NCBI RefSeq assembly: GCF_002844275.1
Contig: NZ_NXGX01000013.1
Coordinates: 1 to 49,695 of the forward strand
DNA length: 49,695 nucleotides
DNA from: Thalassospira lohafexi
Lineage (GTDB): Bacteria; Pseudomonadota; Alphaproteobacteria; Rhodospirillales; Thalassospiraceae
Reading direction: 5' to 3'
Numbering within the stretch: position 1 is the stretch's first letter; each line of letters starts with the position of its first letter. The notes below the pieces were generated by a model. The model was not told where the DNA came from. It made no database searches and was given only the letters and a program-made list of their open reading frames with translations. Below, one piece after another: positions 38,471 through 46,593 of this stretch. The position numbers and the translations under genes were made by a program.

Positions 38471-39633
38471 TTGTTCAGAACCGAAGCAGCCCCGGCCTCC
38501 CACGATACCCAAACCGGGTCTTCCCACGTATAGCGGGGTTCAATCTGACGTGTGGAGTTGGGTTCGGTGACCTTGATGCGTTTGCCACTGGCAAGGCGCA
38601 CGTGATAGGTCGAAATACCCCCCAGATAGCCGATTTCCTCAACCTTGCCCGACACGCAGTTATATTTGATGTTTTCTGGTGGTTCTTTGGTCAGACGCAG
38701 ACGTTCGGGGCGAAGGGCGGCCCAGAAGGTCATGCCGCGGTGACCCTGAACCGCGTGATCGATATAGATTTCGCAACCACCTTCGTCCGATTTGATGACG
38801 GCATATTTTTCATCATCATCAATCAAAACGCCCTCGACCAGATTAACCTGACCAAGGAAGTTCGCGGTATAGCGGCTGTTGGGATATTCATAAAGTTCAA
38901 ACGGGGTGCCGGTCTGGTTGATGACACCTTCATTCATCACGGCAATGCGCGATGCCATGGTCATGGCTTCTTCCTGGTCATGGGTCACCATGACAAAGGT
39001 TGTGCCGACTTTTTCCTGAATGTTGACCAGTTCGAACTGGGTCTGTTCGCGCAGCTTTTTATCAAGCGCGCCCAGCGGTTCATCAAGCAACAGCACCTTG
39101 GGCCGTTTGACAAGGGATCGCGCCAGTGCAACACGCTGGCGCTGCCCGCCTGAAAGTTGATGGGGTTTGCGTTTGGCAAATTTGCTCATCTGCACAAGGG
39201 CCAGCATATCGGCAACCAGCTGTTTGGTTTCGCTGCGTGATACCCCATCTTGTAACAGGCCGAACGCGACGTTTTGTTCAACATTCATATGCGGAAACAG
39301 GGCATAGGACTGGAACATCATGTTGGTCGGGCGTTCATAGGGCGGGACACCTGCCATATCGACACCATCGATATAGATCTTGCCCGATGTTGGTTCTTCG
39401 AAACCGGCCAGCATCCGAAGCAATGTGGTCTTACCGCACCCTGATCCACCCAAAAGTGCAAAAAGCTCGTGGCGGTAAATGTCGAGAGAAACATCATCCA
39501 CAGCGTAAAAGTCACCGAACTTCTTGGTCACATTCTCAAAGCGGATGAAAGGCACCGCATCGGGATTGTTCCAAGGCTGTGTCTTATGCACATCCTCATG
39601 TGCACGATCCAAAACCGCCTCTGGCACCAGCAT
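38467..39633 (-). CDS. potG: Putrescine ABC transporter ATP-binding protein PotG
   Basis: ATPase of the importer. 388 residues from the ATG at 39633, which has AAGGGGAG just upstream at short spacing; a GTG at 39654 would add seven residues and cannot be excluded. Walker A GGSGCGKT, Q-loop region (MMFQSYALFPHM), signature LSGGQRQRVALARSL, Walker B LLLDEPLGALD and switch histidine (MVTHDQEEAMTM) are all in order, followed by the C-terminal TOBE regulatory domain. Strong similarity to spermidine/putrescine ATPases. Confidence 0.94.
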   Translation of the reverse strand: MLVPEAVLDRAHEDVHKTQPWNNPDAVPFIRFENVTKKFGDFYAVDDVSLDIYRHELFALLGGSGCGKTTLLRMLAGFEEPTSGKIYIDGVDMAGVPPYERPTNMMFQSYALFPHMNVEQNVAFGLLQDGVSRSETKQLVADMLALVQMSKFAKRKPHQLSGGQRQRVALARSLVKRPKVLLLDEPLGALDKKLREQTQFELVNIQEKVGTTFVMVTHDQEEAMTMASRIAVMNEGVINQTGTPFELYEYPNSRYTANFLGQVNLVEGVLIDDDEKYAVIKSDEGGCEIYIDHAVQGHRGMTFWAALRPERLRLTKEPPENIKYNCVSGKVEEIGYLGGISTYHVRLASGKRIKVTEPNSTRQIEPRYTWEDPVWVSWEAGAASVLNK

Positions 39634-39809
39634 TCTCCCCTTGATCAATGTCACGATGAACCGATTTCATTGGGCGACAGTCCCTGATGACCTGCTGCGC
39701 AATCATTGATTGTTGCGCCTGCGCCAAGATGTCGATCCGTTCTGATAACAGGATGAAGCAATTCTTCAATCTGTAAAGAGGGGTGTGCGATATTTTGAAC
39801 AACAATCGG

Positions 39810-39834
39810 TTTCTGCCGCTGTAAACGGCAGAAA
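39810..39834. promoter_or_regulatory. Perfect inverted repeat upstream of potG
   Basis: TTTCTGCCG (39810-39818) and CGGCAGAAA (39826-39834) are perfect nine-base arms with a seven-base centre, about 180 bases upstream of potG. No T run follows on either strand, so an operator or processing site is likelier than a terminator. The rest of 39634-39980 shows nothing else clear. Confidence 0.4.
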
Positions 39835-39980
39835 ATGGCCTTTGGGTGTTCAGAAAATATGCATTATTCGATTGTGGGAGTGATGTGTGACTTCGAGAAT
39901 TCAGGGTGGAATTGATGGTGTGATCGCGAGTCCGCGATATGGTGGCTCGGACAGGGAACCCGTGGAATACTGCAAAGCAA

Positions 39981-40006
39981 AAGGGCGCGATTGCAATCGC
40001 GCCCTT
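39981..40006 (-). terminator. Palindromic terminator between potF and potGHI
   Basis: AAGGGCGCGATT (39981-39992) and AATCGCGCCCTT (39995-40006) are perfect twelve-base arms with only two bases between. Read leftward the hairpin runs into TTTTGCTTT. It lies 40 bases after the potF stop and probably keeps expression of the binding protein above that of the membrane complex. Confidence 0.78.
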
Positions 40007-40045
40007 GCTCGTCCGGTAGGTTAGATCGTAATTGGCAAAGATGCC

Positions 40046-41152
40046 TTACTGACCGGTTTTAAGCTTGGTCCACATGCGGGTCCTGGTCCGTAGAAGACGA
40101 GAATCCGGCTCGACCTTGGAACGCAGACGTTCTTTTACTTCCTGCGGCGGATAGATGCCCTGATCTTCCAGAAGGGACGGGTCAACCATCTCCATAGCTG
40201 CAAGGTTCGGGGTTGCATAGGCAACGTAGTTTGCGATTTCAGCCTCGACATCGGCACGCAGCACATAGTCGATAAATTTGTGTGCCAGATCCGGGTTCGG
40301 TGCATCTTCCGGGATCATCATCGCATCAAACCAGATCAGCGTACCTTCCTTTGGAATGACATACTTGATCTCGTTGCCATTGCCGGCTTCTTCTGCACGC
40401 AGGGCCGCCATACCGACATCGCCCGACCAGCCAACAGAAATGCAGGTATTCCCGTTTGCAAGGTCGTTGATGTACTGCGAGCTATGGAAATAGGTCACAT
40501 AAGGACGGATTTTATCAAGCTGCGCAAAGGAGCTTTCGATTGATTCCTTGGTCGGTTCGCCTTCCGGCACATTGCCAAGATAGAAGTTCACCAGCGGCGC
40601 GATCTCGCCCGGATCATCCAGAAGCGACAGGCCACATTTCGATAGTGGCTCGGCATATTTTGGATCAAAAATCATAGCCCAGCTATCAACCGGTGCATCA
40701 TCACCAAGGACTTCCTGAACTTTGGCAACGTTGTAGCCAAAGCCGTTGGTGCCCCAGAAATACGGCACGGCATAGGTGTTGTCCGGGTCGTATTTTGCCT
40801 GCTGCTGCAGGATGACCGGATCAAGGTTGCCATAGTTCGACAGCTTCGATTTATCAAGCGGCTGGAACAGCTTGGCCCGGATCAGGCGTTCGGCATCTGC
40901 AAGGGTCGGAACCACGATGTCATAGCCGGAGTTACCGGCAAGCAGCTTGGCTTCAACCAACTGGTTGCTGTCATAAACGTCATAGTTGACCTTGACGCCA
41001 TATTCCTTTTCGAAATTCGCAACGGTTTCCTCGCCGATATAATCAGACCAGTTATAGATGTTGAGAACTTCCTGTGCGGATGCGCCAAAGGCAAAGCCGG
41101 AGACGGCTGTTGCAAGCACAATCATGCTTGAGGTTTTAAGAAGAGATTTCAT
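40046..41152 (-). CDS. potF: Putrescine-binding periplasmic protein PotF
   Basis: Solute-binding protein of the importer, 368 residues from the ATG at 41152 (GGGAGG upstream). Signal peptide about 1-25 with cleavage near ASAQ|EV, then EVLNIYNWSDYIGEETVANF, the hallmark start of PotF/PotD mature proteins. Further conserved segments: YDIVVPT, VPYFWGTNGFGYN and CISVGWSGDV, which form the polyamine pocket. Whether it prefers putrescine or spermidine cannot be settled by eye, though the PuuA-like neighbour favours putrescine. Confidence 0.93.
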   Translation of the reverse strand: MKSLLKTSSMIVLATAVSGFAFGASAQEVLNIYNWSDYIGEETVANFEKEYGVKVNYDVYDSNQLVEAKLLAGNSGYDIVVPTLADAERLIRAKLFQPLDKSKLSNYGNLDPVILQQQAKYDPDNTYAVPYFWGTNGFGYNVAKVQEVLGDDAPVDSWAMIFDPKYAEPLSKCGLSLLDDPGEIAPLVNFYLGNVPEGEPTKESIESSFAQLDKIRPYVTYFHSSQYINDLANGNTCISVGWSGDVGMAALRAEEAGNGNEIKYVIPKEGTLIWFDAMMIPEDAPNPDLAHKFIDYVLRADVEAEIANYVAYATPNLAAMEMVDPSLLEDQGIYPPQEVKERLRSKVEPDSRLLRTRTRMWTKLKTGQ

Positions 41153-41332
41153 TTCGCTGAGCCTCCCATGTGGCAGCGTTTGAAAATTTAATGGTCTTGT
41201 TGTTTGGTTTCCCCAAGACCGAGGGACACTTCTAATATCCTTTGAATGGATCAGGATATTGTCAAACACAAGATGGAAAATTGTGCATTTTTCGCATCAA
41301 GTGAAAATTTAGGCATGCGCAATGCAAGAATC

Positions 41333-41360
41333 TTGCGCCGGGCGCGATCTCCCGGCGCAA
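41333..41360 (-). terminator. Hairpin after the glutamine-synthetase-like gene
   Basis: TTGCGCCGGG (41333-41342) and CCCGGCGCAA (41351-41360) are perfect ten-base arms with an eight-base loop, 16 bases after the stop of the leftward gene. The tail (GATTCTT) is a weak T run, so it may terminate partially before potF. Confidence 0.55.
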
Positions 41361-41376
41361 AATTCGATCATCGATT

Positions 41377-42726
41377 TTAAACGTTGAGCAAAAGGTGCTC
41401 GCGTTCCCATGCGCTGATCACGGTCTGATAGGCGTCCCACTCGGCTTCCTTGACCGCAATAACCGCGGTTGAGAATTCCTCACCCAGCAGCTCTTTAAGC
41501 GGCTTGCAGCGATGGAATTTTGCCAATGCTTCGTGGATATGGCGGGGCAGGGAATGCGCCCGGTCATAGCCCGATCCTTCGATCGGGGACGTCGGATCGA
41601 TTTCTTCGATAATACCCAAAAGTCCACAGGCAAGCGATGCCGCGACTGCCAGATACGGATTGGCATCCGCACCCGGAAGCCGGTTTTCAATACGGCGGGC
41701 TGCGGGCGGACCGTTGGGCTGGCGCAGACCAACCGTGCGGTTATCAAGCGACCAATGCATGTTGATCGGCGCGTCCGACCACGGCTGCAAACGGCGATAA
41801 CTGTTCATGTTCGGGGCCAAAAGTGGCATGGCCGCAGGCAGATAGCGCTGCAGACCCCCGATATAGTTCAGGAACATCTTCGAATTTTCGCCGTCATCAT
41901 CGGCAAACAGGTTCTTGCCGCTGGTTATGTCGAGCAAGCTTTGATGAATATGCATCGAACTGCCCGGCTGGTTGCCCATCGGTTTGGCCATGAAAGTACC
42001 ATAGACGCCGTGCTTAAGCGCTGTTTCACGTAAAGTGCGCTTGAACAGGAACGCCTGATCAGCCAGTTCCAGTGGTGCACCATGGTTGAAGTTCATTTCA
42101 AGCTGGGCCGGACCGGATTCGTGGCTCATGGTATCGGCATCGATATCCATGGCTTCGCAATAGTCATACAAATCTTCAATCAACGGATCGAACTCGTTGA
42201 TCGCATCAATCCCGAACGCATTTGACGCACGCTCCGGGCGGCCTGATCGGCCAATCGGCGGCTCAAGCGGATTGTCCGGATCGGTATTTTTCGCCACCAG
42301 ATAAAATTCAAGTTCCGGTGCAATGATTGGTTTCATGCCGCGTTCTTCAAAGGCCTTGAGAACACGTTTGAGCACACCACGCGGCGAGATCGAAACCTCC
42401 TCGCCCGAGAAGTGATAACAATCGCAGATGATCTGGGCGGTGGGTTCTTCGTACCACGGCACGACGCGAATCGTTTCCGGATCGGGCACCATGACCACGT
42501 CTTTTTCAGCCGGATCAAGGAATGCGTCGGTTTCTTCCGGGTAGCCGCCTGTCACAGTCAGGCAGAAAATTGCCTCTGGAATGGCAAGGCTTTTGGCCTC
42601 CAGCCCGCGCAGAAATTTCTGTGTCGGCAAAACTTTGCCCCGGGCCACCCCTGACATGTCCGGTACAATGCATTCGACTTCTTCGATTTTTCGCTCAGAT
42701 AGCCACTTCGTGAGATCGGTGCTCAT
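41377..42726 (-). CDS. puuA: Glutamine-synthetase-family ligase, probable gamma-glutamylputrescine synthetase
   Basis: GS-fold ligase, 449 residues from the ATG at 42726 (MSTDLTKWLSERKIEE); in-frame starts at 42789 (ATG) and 42798 (TTG) add 21-24 residues and none has a clear ribosome-binding site. N-terminal beta-grasp domain with VRGK-like GVARGKVLP, then the catalytic domain: PELEFYLV, ESGPAQLEMNFNHG, GSSMHIHQSL and NRLPGADANPYLA, all GS metal/ATP segments. Location next to potFGHI suggests PuuA, which joins glutamate to imported putrescine. Other puu genes are not in the window, so specificity is inferred. Confidence 0.85.
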   Translation of the reverse strand: MSTDLTKWLSERKIEEVECIVPDMSGVARGKVLPTQKFLRGLEAKSLAIPEAIFCLTVTGGYPEETDAFLDPAEKDVVMVPDPETIRVVPWYEEPTAQIICDCYHFSGEEVSISPRGVLKRVLKAFEERGMKPIIAPELEFYLVAKNTDPDNPLEPPIGRSGRPERASNAFGIDAINEFDPLIEDLYDYCEAMDIDADTMSHESGPAQLEMNFNHGAPLELADQAFLFKRTLRETALKHGVYGTFMAKPMGNQPGSSMHIHQSLLDITSGKNLFADDDGENSKMFLNYIGGLQRYLPAAMPLLAPNMNSYRRLQPWSDAPINMHWSLDNRTVGLRQPNGPPAARRIENRLPGADANPYLAVAASLACGLLGIIEEIDPTSPIEGSGYDRAHSLPRHIHEALAKFHRCKPLKELLGEEFSTAVIAVKEAEWDAYQTVISAWEREHLLLNV

Positions 42727-42860
42727 ATGTAGTCGGGCGCTTTCACGCCAGTCCTTCAAAATTGCATTTTCTTGCGTTTTTCGGGCCATTCCCGACAAAA
42801 TTCACAAGAAAGAGTGATGGTCTTCAAAGAGTTTTGTATTTTATTTTGTTTTTGCTTTTC

Positions 42861-42900
42861 ATAGTCGAATTATAGTCGAAATATCGGGTGTATCGTCGAA
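42861..42900. repeat. Helically phased direct repeats in the puuA-dgcN gap
   Basis: ATAGTCGAA occurs at 42861-42869 and 42872-42880, and a variant ATCGTCGAA at 42892-42900: start-to-start distances of 11 and 20 bases, about one and two turns of the helix. Read leftward the array contains TATAAT (42874-42869), a possible -10 box for the puuA-like gene. It is probably a regulator-binding array. Confidence 0.55.
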
Positions 42901-42919
42901 GATATCAATTCATATCTCT

Positions 42920-42948
42920 GGAACGGGTCCACCATATTGCGCTATAGT
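42920..42948 (+). promoter_or_regulatory. Candidate promoter for dgcN-dgcA
   Basis: TGGAAC (42920-42925), a 17-base spacer and TATAGT (42943-42948). The -10 box matches the consensus at five of six positions; the -35 box is poor, fitting an activated promoter with the repeat array just upstream. The predicted transcript start is about 40 bases before dgcN. Confidence 0.4.
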
Positions 42949-42996
42949 TACCACAGATTATAAGGGCACCGTTTGGATGCTGGTCAAGGAGGTATT

Positions 42997-44001
42997 ATGA
43001 AAATCGATCATCCCTATCTTATGTTTCTTGGTGACGCGCCCGATGAACTGGCGGCAAAAACCGCACTCGGGATCAAGCAATGGCGCCCGGAATGGTGCAT
43101 TGGGCAGCTCAGCCTGCCGGGCTGCAAGGCCGATCTGGGCCTGACCGAAATGACGATTGCCGAGGCAAAAGCCGCTGGCGTTAAAACGCTTGTGCTTGGC
43201 GTTGCCAACCGTGGCGGGATCATTGGCCCGGCATGGATGGAAACGCTTCTGGCCGCAATTGATGCGGGCATGGACATTGCCAACGGCCTGCACACCCGCC
43301 TGAGCACGATTCCCGAATTGGTCGAAGCGGCCGCTGCCAAGGGTGTTCGCTTGTTTGATGTGCGCCATTTTGACGGCAAAGTTCCCGTCGGAAACGGCGA
43401 AAAACGTTCGGGTAAGCGCGTTCTTGCCGTGGGAACCGATTGTTCGGTCGGTAAAATGTACACCACCCTTGCCATTGATGCCGAAATGAAAAAACGCGGG
43501 ATGAAGTCTGATTTCCGTGCCACCGGCCAAACCGGTATTTTCATTGTTGGTGAAGGTATCTCGGTTGATGCCGTGATTTCTGACTTTATCTCGGGTGCTG
43601 TTGAAACCATTGCACCGGCAAACGACCCGGATCACTGGGACGTCATCGAAGGGCAGGGCAGCCTGTTTCACGCATCCTTCTCAGGCGTCACCATGGGCCT
43701 GATCCATGGTTCGCAGCCAGATGCGCTTGTGATTTGCCATGAACCGACCCGCACGCACATGCGTGGTCTTCCGGGCTATAAATTGCCAGATCTGAAAACC
43801 TGTCTGGAAGTCAACTTGCAGCACGCAAAATTGACCAATCCCGATTGCGTTGTTGTTGGTTTTGCCATCAATACCAAGTCGCTCGATGAGGCCGCCGCCA
43901 CCAAACTTCTGGCCGATATCGAAGCCGAGTTTGGCCTCCCGGCCGTTGACCCGGTTCGTATTGGTGTCGCGTCGATTGTCGATAAGCTCCAGGAGATTTA
44001 A
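42997..44001 (+). CDS. dgcN: DUF1611 protein DgcN, probable D-glutamate N-acetyltransferase
   Basis: 334 residues from the ATG at 42997, with AAGGAGG upstream. DUF1611 proteins have a Rossmann-like N-terminal domain and a P-loop NTPase-like C-terminal domain; here the loop GTDCSVGKMYT is at 146-156, and EGQGSLFHASFSGVTMGL, HEPTRTHMRG follow. In marine bacteria DgcN acetylates D-glutamate as the first step of a D-glutamate catabolic route, and the partner dgcA follows two bases later, so the pairing supports this role. Acetyl donor use is inferred from the family. Confidence 0.85.
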   Translation: MKIDHPYLMFLGDAPDELAAKTALGIKQWRPEWCIGQLSLPGCKADLGLTEMTIAEAKAAGVKTLVLGVANRGGIIGPAWMETLLAAIDAGMDIANGLHTRLSTIPELVEAAAAKGVRLFDVRHFDGKVPVGNGEKRSGKRVLAVGTDCSVGKMYTTLAIDAEMKKRGMKSDFRATGQTGIFIVGEGISVDAVISDFISGAVETIAPANDPDHWDVIEGQGSLFHASFSGVTMGLIHGSQPDALVICHEPTRTHMRGLPGYKLPDLKTCLEVNLQHAKLTNPDCVVVGFAINTKSLDEAAATKLLADIEAEFGLPAVDPVRIGVASIVDKLQEI

Positions 44002-44003
44002 TC

Positions 44004-44984
44004 TTGCCCCAACTCAGTGTGATTTCTGAAGTCTTCCCCCTCGCACAGGTTTTTAAAATCTCGCGCGGGGCTCGGACCGAGGCACATGTGGTCAAGGTGA
44101 CCCTGACGGACGGCGAACACACCGGGTATGGGGAATGCGTTCCCTATGCCCGGTACGACGAAACCGTTGAAGGTGTCATTGCCGACATCAAGGCACAGGA
44201 AGACGCCCTGTCACGCGGCATGACGCGCAAGGAACTTCAGGATGCCATGAAGGCCGGGGCGGCACGCAATGCTGTTGACTGTGCCTATTGGGATCTTGAG
44301 GCCAAGCGATATGGCCGTCGTGCATGGGAACTCGCCGAATGTGACGCGCCAGAAGGTCTGGTCACGGCCGAAACGCTCAGCATCGATACGCCCGATAAAA
44401 TGCGTGAAGCCGCGCGTAAGATTGCCCATGCCCCCTTGCTCAAGGTCAAACTCAACGGCGAAAACGTGCTCGAATCGGTGCGTGCTGTCCGCGAAGGTGC
44501 GCCAAAGGCCCGCATCATTGTCGATGCCAACGAGGCATGGTCGATTGAGCTTCTTGCCGACATTGGCGCGGAGCTTGATGCGCTGGGGGTCGAGATGATC
44601 GAACAGCCCCTGCCTGCCGGGCAGGACGATGGCCTGATCACAATTGATTGCCCGGTTTTGCTCTGTGCCGATGAGTCGGTCCATACGATTGCCGACATTC
44701 CGCGTCTGGCCAATCTTTATGACATGATCAACATCAAGCTCGATAAAACCGGTGGTCTTACTGGTGCGCTTGAACTGGCCGAGGCCGCAACCAAGGCCGG
44801 TTTGCAACTGATGACCGGCTGTATGGTCGGAACCTCGCTTGCGATGGCACCGGCCATGATCATTGGGGCAAAATCGCGCATTGTTGATCTGGATGGTCCG
44901 ATCTGGATGGCCAAGGACCGTGAACACGGTCTGACATTTGACAATGGCGTGATGGGGCTGCCTGACCGGGCGCTTTGGGGCTAG
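44004..44984 (+). CDS. dgcA: Enolase-superfamily epimerase DgcA
   Basis: 326 residues from a TTG at 44004 with AGGAG eight bases before it. Enolase-superfamily dipeptide-epimerase type: catalytic lysines K147-x-K149 (LLKVKLNG), metal ligands D174 (IIVDANEAW), E200 (EMIEQPL), D223 (CADES), and the opposite-face lysine K245 (INIKLDKTGG). Family members epimerise L-Ala-D/L-Glu; beside dgcN the described role is racemising N-acetyl-D-glutamate to the L form. If instead the substrate is the murein dipeptide, the gene would be ycjG-like; the neighbour favours DgcA. Confidence 0.87.
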   Translation: MPQLSVISEVFPLAQVFKISRGARTEAHVVKVTLTDGEHTGYGECVPYARYDETVEGVIADIKAQEDALSRGMTRKELQDAMKAGAARNAVDCAYWDLEAKRYGRRAWELAECDAPEGLVTAETLSIDTPDKMREAARKIAHAPLLKVKLNGENVLESVRAVREGAPKARIIVDANEAWSIELLADIGAELDALGVEMIEQPLPAGQDDGLITIDCPVLLCADESVHTIADIPRLANLYDMINIKLDKTGGLTGALELAEAATKAGLQLMTGCMVGTSLAMAPAMIIGAKSRIVDLDGPIWMAKDREHGLTFDNGVMGLPDRALWG

Positions 44985-45357
44985 CTTCTTTGGGGCACGT
45001 ATTTCGATAAACGACACCTGCCCAAAGTGTCTGGAAGCGGGCTTTTTCCGATCAAAAGAATCATCTGTGCGGTATGTTGTTATGGCATGCCGCACTTTTT
45101 GTATCGGAGGGTGAGCTCAGGCCACGCCGAATCGCTTGAACTTTATAAAAAGTTAAATTATTTTTCTTTGATTAACTTTTCCGGTTTCAGGAAAATACAT
45201 TTATTTATCAATATACTATTTGATGGATTTCACCTGAACTGTTGGCGCAAAACTGGCGCAATGTATACATACCCTTCTTATGGATAGTTGTATCTATGGT
45301 TAAATAAGGGAACGATCATAGGTAGTTCTACGGAGCAATTGGCTCCTGCAATTTTTG
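44985..45357. other. AT-rich non-coding region before the diguanylate cyclase
   Basis: No gene. The stretch 45140-45320 is markedly richer in A and T than its surroundings. TGGCGCAA occurs twice, at about 45242 and 45253 (11 bases apart), and GGAGC/GCTCC (about 45332-45346) forms a short hairpin just before the cyclase start that could hide its ribosome-binding site. Confidence 0.4.
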
Positions 45358-46593
45358 ATGTTGGAGCTGTTTTGCGTGCTGTCTGGTCCAGCCATAGATG
45401 CTAAGCGCCGCGTAGGGGTTCTGCGTTGTCGCTACAAAGACTTCTTCTATACGCCTCGGCATGCAGAAATCCTGCATCTGCGGCGTAAGGAGTCGATCCA
45501 GCTTACAGCCCGTTTTGCCGCCGTATTTATGTGTGTGCTGCTTGCCGTCGTCCCGTTCTGGGATGGTGCGTATGACAGTCAGATGTGGCTGTCGCAAACT
45601 TCAATCATGCGTCTTCTTGTTGTTGGTATCGCAATTGTGGTTCTGGCCAACCGTGCGGTCAGTGCGCGCTGGCGTCGGCATTTCCCCTATCTTCCGATGT
45701 TGATGTTGGTGATTGCGGCCTGTCTTTTGTGTGGTTTTGGCGCACATGACCTTCTGGCCACACAGCGCATGTTTTCCGCACACAGCTTCCTGTTGCTGGG
45801 GCTGGTGTTGATGATTGCCATCATGCCGCTGACCTTGGTCGAGGCCGCGATACTGTCATCCCCGATCATGGTGTTGCTGGTGATTGGTGCGCAGGCATCG
45901 CTTGCGACGGGGTTTGTTGCGCTTGAGATGATCCTGGCTGTCTTGCTGCCCTTGGCAATCCTGTCTTCTTTGGTGCAGCTTTATCGTACGATTGTTGCCG
46001 CGCAGGAGGTGGCGATTGATCCGTTGACCGGCTGCTTTACCCGTGCGTTTGGCATGGAAATGATCCGGGTTACGTTTGACAGTTCGATGCGCAAAAATGC
46101 GCCCTATACGATGGCTTTCATCGATCTTGATGATTTTAAGCAAATCAACGACCGCCATGGTCATGATTATGGTGACCGGATTTTGGCAGAAGTCGGTAAT
46201 AACCTTGTTGATCGCTTCCGCAGTTCGGATCTTGTGGTGCGCTGGGGCGGTGAAGAGTTTCTTGTGCTTCTGCCGGAACTTCCAATGGCGCAGGCAAATG
46301 AGGTCCTTGCGCGTGTCATGGGGCCGGGGCTTGCCAATCTGGAAGGCGGTCAGATGCAACGCGCCAGTGTCGGCCTGTCAGAACGCATCGAAGACGCCAT
46401 TTCAATCCCGCAAAACCTGATCGACCTTGCTGATCAACGCATGTATGACGCAAAAAAACGCAGCGATCATGAGGACATGATTGCCGAAAGCATGTCGGGC
46501 CGTAAACGCCCGGCTGACGCCGCAGCGATCGCTGCCACGGCCCGCAAATCAAGTCGGGCGGACAGCAAGGCCGTCAATCAGACAATCAACTAG
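45358..46593 (+). CDS. Membrane-bound diguanylate cyclase (GGDEF domain)
   Basis: 411 residues. An unusual basic N-terminus (about 1-48, many Arg and Cys), five or six membrane helices (about 50-210) without a recognised sensor name, then a GGDEF domain from about 221 (DPLTGCFTR). The active site is GGEEF at 297-301 and the product-binding I-site RSSD lies at 288-291, five residues ahead, so the enzyme should make cyclic di-GMP and be feedback-inhibited by it. An adjacent TTG at 45355 is an alternative start; no good ribosome-binding site is seen. A basic Ala/Ser/Lys tail ends the protein. Confidence 0.9.
   Translation: MLELFCVLSGPAIDAKRRVGVLRCRYKDFFYTPRHAEILHLRRKESIQLTARFAAVFMCVLLAVVPFWDGAYDSQMWLSQTSIMRLLVVGIAIVVLANRAVSARWRRHFPYLPMLMLVIAACLLCGFGAHDLLATQRMFSAHSFLLLGLVLMIAIMPLTLVEAAILSSPIMVLLVIGAQASLATGFVALEMILAVLLPLAILSSLVQLYRTIVAAQEVAIDPLTGCFTRAFGMEMIRVTFDSSMRKNAPYTMAFIDLDDFKQINDRHGHDYGDRILAEVGNNLVDRFRSSDLVVRWGGEEFLVLLPELPMAQANEVLARVMGPGLANLEGGQMQRASVGLSERIEDAISIPQNLIDLADQRMYDAKKRSDHEDMIAESMSGRKRPADAAAIAATARKSSRADSKAVNQTIN

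Noticed and set aside
42958..43671. 237-codon frame antisense to dgcN
   Set aside because: Complement of dgcN, which has a strong ribosome-binding site and conserved motifs.
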